Assembly (NCBI GenBank): GCA_009733575.1
Contig: ML769932.1
Location: 1 to 32,602, forward strand
Length of the DNA: 32,602 nt
Reading direction: 5' to 3'
From: Gymnopus androsaceus JB14
Lineage: Eukaryota; Basidiomycota; Agaricomycetes; Agaricales; Omphalotaceae
Below the pieces are notes generated by a model. That model was not told the origin of the DNA. It saw nothing but the letters and a program-made list of their open reading frames with translations, and made no database searches. Position numbers and translations under genes: made by a program. Positions 19,044 through 28,764 of this stretch are shown one piece after another; position 1 is the first letter of the stretch, and every line of letters starts with the position of its first letter.

Positions 19044-21875
19044 TCATTGATTCGAGGTAGTTCTCTTGTCCTTCAGAGAGCGACGGACAGCTGGAGCCTG
19101 AGGAGCTGGCGTGGGAGTCAAGGAAGCTTGTACAGCGGCCGCCTCACTTGCGGCAACCAGACGCGCAGATTGCTCCTGGCTCGGATTGCATTTATAGTTG
19201 GAGTCGTAAGTGGTGATGGCGAGAGTAAGAAGGGAGGTCCAGTTGCCATCGTCAAGATCCGTGATCTCTTGGTAGATCTCCTGTACCCAGGCTCCCATTG
19301 CCGTTGTTAGGCCCCAATTCCCTTTGGAGAAGTTGCCCCTGCCATCATCGGAATCCACCAAAAACACGCCGGACTTGTAATACTTGAATGCTCGATAGCA
19401 CTATAAAGAAAAAGTTTGAGAACAGTTAAACAGGTAAAGAGGAGTCAGCTGCGCACCGCGATAATACTCATCAACAGAGCACCTTTGGGCCGGCCATCTG
19501 GAGTCAACATGTCTTGCGCGATTGAGGCATTATTGTTGGCGGTTTTGAGGTACGAGCCGAGCGTGTACATGATACAAAAGTTTTTGAACAGACCATCTTT
19601 CTCCTGTTAAGCAGAATAGTGAGTGAAAAGAAGCGATGATGATGATTGGTTCGTACTGTTTCATCTAAGCCAAACGTTCCCCACAAAAAACCTCGGTCAA
19701 CGTCCAGCTCACCACTCTTCTCATCGGTGGAAACCTTGATAGCTTGCTGCGCACATTGAGCTCGGTCCAGAATGTTGTCAAGCTGGCTGTCAAGGAAAAA
19801 GAGCAAAATGGACTTTTCGGAATTCACGCGCAAGGATCCTTGGTAATTGTACAGTGCTGTACGGGCCTGGAAATGATAAAAATGAGAACAAAGTAAAAGA
19901 GACCAAAATTGCCACGTACGCATGAGAAAACAGAATTGCCCGCACGAACCGCATGAGCTACATTCGTTTCTTGTTTGACAATGGCATCGTACTCGGTCTG
20001 CAGCATGGACACGGTTGGCACAAGCCAAACATTCGGCGGCGAGCCTCTGGGATACCAAGAAGGCGTTAAAGAAGCTATACGATGAATCAACATAGGTTCA
20101 AACAATTTTGCGAAGGTTTTTTTAATGAGGGGATCTAGATCGTTGCGATTCAACTTGTTACTTTTCTTCTTCTTGGCCACGGGAGGTTCAGGGTTCTGAA
20201 GCGAGATCATAGGTGCATTATCTTTGACCTTCGTAAGTGCATTGGGCTCAAAGAACATGTCAGGAGAGATGTCAATAAAACTATTGGGATTGAACACGTA
20301 CTGTTGACACTGCAGATTGGATAGGAGCATTACGAGCCTAGATCAGAATAAATATGATTGTATAACAGTAAAGAAAGAAGGAAACGCACTGCAGGCTGGA
20401 CAATTGGATCTTGGGGCTCAAAGCCACCGAATAGCACCCCTTGGTTATTCTCTCCTATCAGATCAACTGCGGCAGCGTTGTCCTCTTGATCTTCCTCAAT
20501 GTCGTCAAAATCCATAGAAGCCCGAGACGAAGGACGAGAGCTGGGCTCCGAAGTAGCAGGCTCCGAAGCTGGGTCAAAGGAGCCTGTGGAAACATAGTCG
20601 CCGTCACTGGTGTAGTTCTCGGGAATGTTTTCAGCGTAAAATTTATTCCAGTCGTCAGCAAGTCCACCAATGGCTTGAGGCTTGGTTTTTTTTGCAGTCG
20701 CGCTGAGGATGATAAATGAGAGAGAACTCGAATTGAAAGAGATGTGACATGCCTGCCTATTTGGGATTTGGCCTTGCGTTTTGATGGTGGTTCACCGCTG
20801 TCATCGGTCTCGCCGTCATCTGCTTGTTTTAGTGCCTCAATATCAGCACAAGTAGTTTTCTTTGGCTTGCTCGGACGCCCTAACCTCATCTTCGTTGGAC
20901 TTCAACTGGTCTTCTTCATCTTCCTCGTAGGCAGAGCCGCTGGATTGGCTCTCCACTTCAATCTCTATGTGTATAAATTAGTAAAATTCTTGAATGGAAG
21001 ACACTCATACCTGGCAACTGGCGTGGTTTCAAGGTAGGTGGGACAAATGGTTGCGTGGCGCGTCCTGGACAATTTACACTGGTCTTTTTTTCTGTTTCTA
21101 GCCGGGTCAGATTCCCTTCGAGCTCTGCAAGACATGCCTGCGCCTTTGCCTTCTCAATCTCCAGAGCCGATCAGACAGCTTCATGGTCTGCCTCTTCTTT
21201 GATGGACAGCTTTGGCGGTGGCGTTTTGCGTTTCTCCTCTGGATTTGCTAGATCAGTTCCAGGATGAACTGTTTTATTGCTTCGCCGTGTTTGGATTCTG
21301 GTCGACTTCTCAGCTTCCGCTTGCAGGATATGAGCAGGCTCATTGCCGGTGAGTAATGTCGTTTCATTATCTAAAATGAGATGAGTAAACGAATTGCAAG
21401 TTACGATACAGATACTGGCCTAAAGCTTTTGTTCTTGAGGCAAAGGAACGTGGCGTAGGCCCTCTACAAATTTTTTCCATGTAAGAAAATTTTCCTGTGT
21501 TGACTGATATGTGTATCGTGCTCACATTTCATTGTCCTTTAGCTTCTTGGGTGCCCTTTTTCGCTGTGGTCTAAAAGGTATGTCAACGTCTTCGCCTATT
21601 TTTTATATAAAAAAAAACAGTAAACTCACTGCGGTTTGTTAGCGGTGAGCTGGGGATCATCCGCAATGACCGCTGAGGCTTTTTTTGGTGCTTTTCCTGG
21701 CTTTGCAGCTGTTGGCCTAGATAGAATGAACAAGGTTTGTGCATGAAAATCGGGATGACATTGAACTGTATACTCACGGAATCTCTACAGATCTGGACAA
21801 TTGAACATTTTCAGGGTTGCTCGATGCCGATACGGTTGTATTGCGAGCTTTTAACCCACCACAACGACCAGACAT
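19044..21875 (-). pseudogene. Companion protein of the Plavaka element, spliced, function unknown
   Basis: ATG at 21875-21873, end at 19044. About nine or ten exons joined by short introns (GTGAGT...CTAG, GTGAGT...AATAG, GTACGT...TTCCAG, GTGCGC...TTATAG and others). N-terminal half: basic and acidic low-complexity, with GKAPKKAS, PQRKRAPKKLK, an AT-hook-like RLGRPSKPKK and a coiled-coil stretch (EIEKAKAQACLAELEGNL). C-terminal half is globular: LQTEYDAIVKQETNVAHAVR, RVNSEKSILLFFLDSQLDNI, RGFLWGTFGLDET, KGALLMSIIACYRAFKYYKS, GNWGLTTAMGAWVQEIYQEI. It faintly recalls the basidiomycete DUF6532 pattern, not firmly. TGA after KEEADHEAV (about 21168) and apparent frameshifts near 20885 and 20290 mean this copy is broken. 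Read opposite to the transposase, so probably co-regulated with it. Confidence 0.65.
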
Positions 21876-22216
21876 AGTGCAGAGGAACGTCAATGGTGGT
21901 GGATGAAGATGGAGGAAATTTTTATCATGGGATCAATGGTTCAAAGTTCAACATGCACAGGCGCTGGGTTTTGTTTCACTAGGTCTCGTTTCATCATTTT
22001 ACGATGCAGAGAAACCTTGTCGTTTGTTTTCTTATTATTTGCATTGTATCTCTCTTTTGTCTCGTCGAATATCACACCATTACCGACTCCAAGCTCATGC
22101 CCAGTAGCAAAACTGTCAATGCGACGTGAAAGGCCAAATACCTGCCCCGGACACTGGTCTGTGTTGTTTCTGGATGTGGTCGCCACTTCTCCAAGCCTTC
22201 AGGACGTACCAACCAT
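21876..22216. promoter_or_regulatory. Shared 341-bp divergent promoter region in the Plavaka element
   Basis: Lies between the start codons of the minus-strand companion gene and the transposase. No clear TATA box on either strand; the open frames on both strands here are short. Inferred from gene orientation only. Confidence 0.4.
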
Positions 22217-25200
22217 ATGAATACTATGCATCCATTTTATCAGCCTGGTGGTACAGAGCCTCTGCATGGTCCAGAGCCTTTGCATTCACCAAGTAGGAGC
22301 CCCGATCATCAAGATTTTCCGGCATTTTTCAACGACAACTCAGGAGAGCCTCCGATGGATCCTGACCCTGATGTATCAGTGCCCACATCTAAAGGGTACG
22401 TCTACGAATATCACCCAAAACTTAATGGTAAGGTTTTGCTCCGTATTGTACAGCAGTAATAGTATCTAACGTTGCATCGCTCTAGGTCTTCCTTGTGATT
22501 CTGAGGGAAACTTCCTTCCTCTCAACACACCACCTTCGCCTCCTGCTCCACCAAGCTCCGATGATTTCACTCCGTTTGAGCATCGAGCGCAGTTTGAGAT
22601 GGCTGATTTTCTCTTCCATGAATGTCAGATGTCAGCCGGAAAGATTGATCGTCTCATGCACATCCTAGCCGCGTACAATGCTGGACAGGGAGATCCTCCA
22701 TTCACCAATCACAAAGAGGTATACTCAGTAATCGACAATATTCAGCATGGAGAAGTTCCTTGGCAGTCGTTCTTGGTCTCGTACAATGGCCCCGTACCAG
22801 AAACTGGTGACATTCCGCCTTGGATGACTGAGGAGTTCGAAGTCTGGTACCGTGACCCCGAAAAAATCTTGGAGAACCAGCTCAAAAATCCCGATTTCAA
22901 CAACGAGATTGACTACACTGCCAAACAGATGTTTGACGCTGAGACAGGTCAGCAGGTCTACCGTGACTTTATGTCTGGTAACTTTGCTTGGAACGATTTG
23001 GTAAGCCTGAGTATTGCTTTAATGAGTTTGTCTGACTCCCGTAACAGGATGAAGTGGCCAAGGATGAGAACACACATGGATCAATGCTCTGTCATGTCAT
23101 TTCAGGCAGCGATAAGACCACAGTATCTGTTGCAACGGGCCAGAACAATTTTTACCCCTTTTATACATCCATCGGGTCAATCCACAATAATGTCCGATGA
23201 GCACACCGCAATGGTGTCGCTTTGTGTGCTTTTCTTGCAATACCTCATAGTATGTTCACCTGTACCAATGTATTGACCATTAGCTCACTCTCACAATCTA
23301 GCGGACAAGGAATATGCTGACGATGACAAATTTCGTACATTCTGTCGACAATTATTCCATACATCGATCGCACACATTTTTCGGACTTTACATGCGGGAA
23401 TGACTACTCCACAAATCAAGTTATGTGCGAATGGACACTATCGACGTGTCATTTACAGTCTTGGTCATTATATCGCCAATTATCCAGAACAAGTTCTCTT
23501 GGCCTGCGTGGTGAATAACTGGTGTCCAAAGTAAGACTACATTTTCTGATGAGTTGATGTCTACTAATCGCTTGCTACAGATGCACTGCACATTGGAAAA
23601 ACCTTGACGGAACGCCAAACACTGTTTTACGATGCCCAGAACACACCGAGCAGTTGAAGAAAGTCTTCAATCACTTAGGTCTTTGGAACGAGTATGGTGT
23701 TGTTGGTGACGTTGAGGTGAGTAAACTGTCGAAGGCTCATCGTTACTTGCTGAAAAAACCTATGTAGCCATTCACATTGTTCTTCCCTTGCGCGAATATC
23801 CATCACTTGATTTCGCCTGATCTCTTGCACCAAGTTATCAAGGGAACGTTCAAAGATCACCTCGTCGAATGGGTAAATGAATATATTACCCTTATTCATG
23901 GTGCAAGTCGTGCAAAGGCAATACTGGCAGATATTGACTGAAGGATTGCAGCTGTTCCGCCATTCCCAGGACTCCGCCGATTCAAGGAAGGCAGGAATTT
24001 CAAGCAATGGACTGGCGATGACTCAAAGGCTCTTATGAAGGTTCGTCCATATTGTTTAAAGCTTTTGCCAATTGTAATGGGTTTTCTTCTATAACAGGTC
24101 TACCTTCCAGCTATACATGGGCATGTGCCAGATCAAACGGTCAGAGCACTATCGCATTTTCTTGAATTCTGTTATTTGGCTCGCCGTGATGTCCTTGATG
24201 AGTCTGCTCTGGTGGAAATGGAAAAGGCACTTGATAACTTTCATCGTGACCGGATTGTGTTTGAAACTGAGCTTGTGCACTCTGGACGCACGGAAAGTCT
24301 TTTCTCCCTTCCTTGGCAACACTCACTCAATCACTACATTCCATCTATCCGGGAATTCGGTTCACCAAATGGTCTGTGTACCTCCATCATGGAGTCCAAG
24401 CACATTAAAGCAGTGAAGGAGCCATGGCGGCGTTCCAGCCACTTCAACGCTCTGGGGCAAATGCTTTTGACCAACCAGCGGAATGACAAGCTTGCAGCTG
24501 CGCGAGTGGATTTTGCAACTCGGGGAATGCTCAAAGCCCCCCTTTTCCAGTCCGGACTTTGGGTCAATGGTTTTGAAGGTGCAGCTGACCAGGACACGGA
24601 GGAAACAGCTCCGAAACAGCAAGATGAGAATGGTCCCATGGATGGGCCTCGAGTGCTGGGTGAGGTCAAGCTTGCCAAGAAGCCAGGTAAGTACCGGAAC
24701 TCATGCTAACAGCTTGTCGCTGAACAGTATCATTCAGTTTCAGGTTACCCAAAAACCCTTCATGCTCTTGCTATACACATCGGCCAACCAGAGCTCCCGA
24801 GACTTGTTCAACAGTATATATATGGCATGGAACACCCGGAATGTGAAGACCCTTCTCTCGTCAATCCTTCTCATTATCCTGCAGCTCCTAATTGTGTATG
24901 CGTCTATCCATCAGCACGGGCCATTTTCTTTGCCCCTAGTGATCAATCCGGTGTTGGCGGAATGCATTGGGAACGTATACGCTCTGTATGGTCTTGGAGA
25001 AATGGTGCACCTCAATGAGACTGTGTTTTTGTCTCCAAGGATTCCAATATCGTGGGATTCAACGGCTTACATGCTGCTCGCGTTCATCTTTTCTTCACAT
25101 TCAAGTACAAGGGCGAGGATATACCCTGTGCTTTTGTCCACTGGTTTTCGCCGATTGGGAATGCCCCTTGCGAGACAACTGGGATGTGGGTGGTTGAGCC

Positions 25201-25405
25201 TGATAAAGACCACAATAATGGTCAGCGTATTATGGGCGTAATACATATTGACTCCATCTTTCATTGTGCGCATCTGATTCCAGTCTTTGGGGATGCATTC
25301 ATTCCGAAGAAGGACAAGGTCAATTTTTCGAATTCATTAGATCTCTTCCGAGCTTTTTACGTGAACAAGTATGCAGACCATCATGCTCAAGAGATTGCTT
25401 TTTAG
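22217..25405 (+). pseudogene. Plavaka-family transposase, eight exons, three in-frame stops
   Basis: DDE-type transposase that would cut out and insert the element. Exons: 22217-22427, 22486-23000, 23048-23249, 23302-23530, 23581-23716, 23768-24040, 24098-24686, 24744-25405; introns 47-58 bp, all GT-AG, all in phase. Landmarks: DDFTPFEHRAQFEMADFL; EFEVWYRDPEKILENQLKNP; CHVISGSDKTTVSVATGQNN with a likely catalytic Asp; YTSIGSIHNNVR; ISPDLLHQVIKGTFKDHL with a second Asp; FKQWTGDDSKALMK; IMESKHIKAVKEPWRRSS with the likely Glu; GGMHWERIRSVWSWR; GMWVVEP; and the family's usual end AFYVNKYADHHAQEIAF. TGA at 23198-23200, 23939-23941 and 25016-25018 interrupts exons 3, 6 and 8; at least the first two replace a conserved Arg. 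Length and order otherwise complete. Confidence 0.92.
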
Positions 25406-25516
25406 TAGTTTTAATATTATTAATGTAGTAATACTAGTACTAGTAATATCATTGTCTTGATATCAATCTTGAGATCTTGAGACGAAGGAGCAGCCTGAGC
25501 TTGGAATGAATTTCGA

Positions 25517-26509
25517 ATGACCCACTGCTGTATATCTTTCTCACGAAAACTTCTTTCATCTGAAATCATCCTTCGACTTGAACGCCCTATGGTCTTGGGT
25601 CGGAAAATTGAATCTAAATCAATGCTGATCTATGTTCCAGATTCAGACGAAGAACGCCAATGTCATCTCACTGGCAAGCGTAAATCCGAGAGCACTTTGC
25701 ATCATTCAGGGGCTCAGAAACGAGTCAAGTCTGAGCCTGAATCCTCTGCTAAGCAAGTAGACCAAAAAAGTTTGCGGTATGTGCCTTATCTTTTTCTTTC
25801 AAAGATATCATGATCATGATTAATTATTCAGTGACCGTAAAGAGAATCTCTATCCCGGATCACAAGCATTGGGGTCTAACGGTACTGAGGCTTTGAATCC
25901 GATCTTAAATCACGCAGGTGCGAGTGTCTGCATCATTTTCTTGCACTATCTGTAGCTAATTGTTGTATCTCAGACCGTACCACAGATCTTTCGGACTCTC
26001 TCAAGGTTATCAAGACCCTTGAAGCTCGGATCCGGGAACTGGAAGCAGAGCAGCTCATCACCTCATGCAAAATGGATGCTCTTTCGAAGAAGTGCACTCA
26101 GCAAGAAAGCGAGCAGACCAAAATTCACACCAAGGCAGAGGAAAACAGATTGGAACAGGGGAGGCTGAGGCATTTTGCCGATTGGTTAGATGTTCAGTAG
26201 GATCGGATCCAGGCTCGCGAGTTGGAGGTTCAGGATGAGGGGAAGAGAGTTAAAAAGCAACATGAGCTCATTGAGGGCCGGGAGAAGAGGTTGAAAATGG
26301 AGCAGGAGGCACATGAGAAGAAAGTGATGAGGGAACGCCAGCATTTCGAGTCCGAGCTCAATGATGCCAAACGGCTTCAGGACATCCTCTCTGCATGTCA
26401 AAGCCTTGGCCATGTGATACAGTACATCAGTGTGTTTTCGCGAGATCCTGAACGTATTGTACAGCGCGGAAACAATCTCATAGAACGGCGTCGGCACAAT
26501 AACAAGTAG
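25517..26509 (+). pseudogene. Coiled-coil protein at the 3' end of the Plavaka element
   Basis: Three exons: 25517-25776, 25832-25917 and 25974-26509, introns 55 and 56 bp, GT-AG, in phase. Start could instead be ATG 25589 or 25622. N-terminal part has VPDSDEERQ, TGKRKSES and a basic QKRVKSEPE patch (possible nuclear signal). Exon 3 is a long charged coiled coil (LKVIKTLEARIRELEAEQL, then EVQDEGKRVKKQHELIEGRE and FESELNDAKRLQDILSACQS). TAG at 26198-26200 splits the coil between DVQ and DRIQ and fits CAG to TAG. Function unknown; it may bind the transposase or element ends, since it always lay inside the same ends here. Confidence 0.7.
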
Positions 26510-26768
26510 TCTGTTAGTATGCATATTACATTCAAGTTTATGAGTCAATGTTTTCTACAGTACCAATTGACTTTACTCATAGAAAAAAGAACATTTTTAT
26601 TATTGCTTTATAATACAATTACAATGTCGGTACTTGACATGAGCTTGTAGGAGTGCTTTGGGCTTGAGAGAGCTGGCACTTGAGCGGCCGATTGGGCTTG
26701 GCCAAGATGACCCTGGGAAAGCGTCTCTCAAGCCTCAAGTAATTTGCTGTTTTACTGATGTAGTGAGC

Positions 26769-27223
26769 ATATGGGCAGCTTGATTTGGCCCAGCTCTATT
26801 GCTTGTCCTGATATTGCCTATTCTGTTGCAAGAATTGGTGCATATGCAGCTAATCCAAGTGAAAGTCACTGGACAGCATTGAAGAGAGTTTTCGGCTACC
26901 TGAAAGGTACTCACACAAAGTGGATTACTTTTGGACCTGGATATCCATCAGATGTTGGATCTGTAATGGATACTTATGGTGTTTATTCTGATGCCAACTT
27001 TGCCAGTAACCCTGATGACAGGAAGTCAGTATCTGGATTTATTTTTATGCTTTCTTTTGGTCCAATTGCTTGGTAATCAAAGAAACAACCAACCACTGCT
27101 CTATCAACTACAGAAGCAGAATATTCAGCCATTACTCAAACTACAAGACAAGCCATTTGGTTCAGAAATTTCTTGGCTGAAATTGGTTTTGGATTTGACA
27201 CTCCCACATTGGTTTATTCAGAT
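26769..27223 (+). pseudogene. Family B RNase H domain, first part
   Basis: Resumes the copia frame after the Plavaka element: GSLIWPSSIACPDIAYSVAR, WTALKRVFGYLKGTHT, then RNase H with VYSDANFASNPDDRKSVSGF (catalytic Asp) and STTEAEYSAITQTTRQAIWF (catalytic Glu). TAA at 27074-27076 in AW-SKKQ fits CAA to TAA. It ends at TLVYSD, a further catalytic Asp, where the hAT-type MITE is inserted. Confidence 0.9.
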
Positions 27224-27716
27224 TAGTGTTCCGATGACGCGGCTTGGCGTGGCCCGGCGTGACTTGGATCAGCGTGACGCGAGAAACGGCGCAGCTTGCT
27301 GCATTTGGTAATTGGCTTGGCTTGAACTGACTTGCGCCGAGCGCGTTGTTGCTTCTCACTAAGTTTGGGTAGTTGCAGTTCGATGAAGGTCTGGAGCCTT
27401 ACATCTTAAGATGAAACTGTTCTCACGTCCTCTAGGAAGCTCTCAAAGTCTTCCTGGGCACTGGGAAAACAGGAGGACAGTACCAAGAAAAAGTCATAGA
27501 TTCCCGGTCAGCTCGGTCTAGACTTCGTCGGCCTTTCCGCCGGTAACTATTTACCCAGATATGGACGTACCTGAGATCTCCGAGGCCACGGCGTGAAGCT
27601 GCTTGACGCTAAACTTCACGCTATTCCGGCAGATACGTCATTAACGGCTTATAGCGTGACTTCAAATGGCTCGGCGGCGGCGCGCTGTCATTTGAAGTCA
27701 CGTTATCGGAACACTA
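27224..27716. mobile_element. 493-bp hAT-type MITE
   Basis: Inverted ends TAGTGTTCCGAT (12 bp perfect, then partly matched), flanked by a perfect 8-bp duplication ATTCAGAT (27216-27223 and 27717-27724). Removing it joins YSD to NQSAIKL in frame. Near the right end an inner inverted repeat GTGACTTCAAATG...CATTTGAAGTCAC lies at about 27656-27702. The left end repeats GGCGTG/GCGTGAC. The interior codes for nothing recognisable; it is GC-richer than the host copia. Confidence 0.92.
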
Positions 27717-27724
27717 ATTCAGAT

Positions 27725-27943
27725 AACCAGAGTGCTATCAAGCTTTCTCATGACCCTCAGTTTCATGCAAGGTCAAAACACTTTGATATTGAAAATCATT
27801 TTGTTAGAGAAAAGGTTGAAGCTGGAATTATTGAGGTAGAGTATTGTCCAACCAATGAAATGTTGGCAGACATTTTTACAAAGGCCCTTCCTCATATCAA
27901 GCATGAGGAATTTATTTCTCAGATGGGTTTACTTCCAGCTTGA
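27725..27943 (+). pseudogene. Family B RNase H end and pol stop
   Basis: NQSAIKLSHDPQFHARSKHF, then VEYCPTNEMLADIFTKALP and the end GLLPA with TGA at 27941-27943. This is the usual C-terminus of copia pol. The stop codon overlaps the polypurine tract. Confidence 0.92.
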
Positions 27944-27950
27944 GGGGGAG
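27942..27950 (+). promoter_or_regulatory. Polypurine tract of family B
   Basis: GAGGGGGAG directly before the 3' LTR; primes plus-strand DNA synthesis in LTR retrotransposons. Confidence 0.85.
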
Positions 27951-28260
27951 TGCTGGAGATTATCTTGGAAATGCAGTGCAATACCCTGGTTACAATCTGT
28001 AAGTAAACCAGTGTTCACCAGTGCATTGCTATGACAAACTTGAGTCATTATTAACTCATACTTACACTACCATAGTCAGTATGACTCACTTAATATATAC
28101 AAGTCAAGTACAGTCAGCAGTAGTCACTACTAGTCAGGTTGAGTCATTCATGTATATTTTCCCATGTACTAGGTAGAAGGTATAAATACTAGGCTCTAGG
28201 GAGTGCACTCTCTATCTGCAATTACCCCACTTCTACCACTGCGTGAATAACCTGCTAACA
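27951..28260 (+). repeat. 3' LTR of family B
   Basis: 310 bp, TGCTGGAGATTATC to CTGCTAACA, followed by target duplication GAAGG. Eight transitions separate it from the 5' LTR. Keeps TATAAATA and three TGA(C/G)TCA sites (28041-28047, 28082-28088, 28140-28146). Confidence 0.95.
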
Positions 28261-28265
28261 GAAGG

Positions 28266-28764
28266 AATATTGAAAGGCAAGGAGGACACCATAGAAACGT
28301 CCACAGCCATGAGTGCAGCAAAGAGAGAAACGATTCTCTCGATGCAGTGCACACGTTGCCTCACCTATTCCAGTCCGTGTCTCACCATGAATAGGCCGGC
28401 AACTCTGCATCTCCTGCTGATTGTTCTTGCCTTATCTTACACTTAGGCTAGCCAGAGCAAGCTCTGTAGCTTCAGCTGGCACCAGTCATATAACCAGCTA
28501 CTTGGACTGAAAACTGTATGTCCAAGGAATGATTTGGCCTGAGAAACTGCTGCTGATGTTAAGCGTGCAGTGAATCTCAGGATCAGACATTTTGTTGGAT
28601 TATGGTACTATAATCCAACATGAACAGATTTCAACCAATTTTTAATAGTATGCCTCACAGAGGGCAATGTAAACATTGTGAAGCATTGAGATTCAAACCC
28701 AGACTCTACCTGAAAGATTCAAGATGCGCATCCATCCGTCAAATATATGGTAAAATGAGTTTGC
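28266..28764. other. Unassigned DNA with a short perfect hairpin
   Basis: The original flank of the family B insertion. No gene seen. At 28593-28620 TGTTGGATTAT and ATAATCCAACA form an 11-bp perfect stem around a 6-base loop. Confidence 0.5.

Larger units (their letters stand above)
18683..26765 (+). mobile_element. Plavaka-type CACTA DNA transposon, ~8.08 kb
   Basis: Inserted in the family B reverse transcriptase. The right end, read inward on the minus strand, is CACTACATCAGTAAAAC (26765-26749); the left end is TTTACATCAGTAAAAC (18683-18698), sharing ACATCAGTAAAAC, so CACTA is intact only on the right. AGC at 18680-18682 and 26766-26768 fits the 3-bp duplication of CACTA elements. Subterminal zones (18700-18850 and 26640-26740) are dense in AAGCTC/GAGCTT/CTCAAG motifs, which transposases of this class often bind. 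It encodes an unknown minus-strand protein, a transposase and a coiled-coil protein. Confidence 0.9.
14699..28260 (+). mobile_element. Complete Ty1/copia retrotransposon (family B) with three nested insertions
   Basis: LTRs at 14699-15008 and 27951-28260, both 310 bp, TG...CA ends, flanked by perfect 5-bp duplication GAAGG (14694-14698 and 28261-28265). Domain order gag, protease, integrase, reverse transcriptase, RNase H defines Ty1/copia. Removing the three insertions leaves about 4.8 kb. LTRs differ at 8 of 310 sites by my alignment, all transitions, so insertion is not very recent. Defects: integrase core deletion, stops at 17998, 18257 and 27074, a frameshift near 18200 and an altered reverse transcriptase active site. 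It cannot encode its own proteins now. Confidence 0.95.

Noticed and set aside
20744..21267. Plus-strand frames of 97 and 70 codons and similar ones at 21903-22220
   Set aside because: Antisense to exons of the minus-strand Plavaka companion gene or in its promoter; no motif.
28680..28760. GATTCAAACCCAGACTCTACC as a tRNA T-arm
   Set aside because: No matching acceptor, D-arm or anticodon arm around it.
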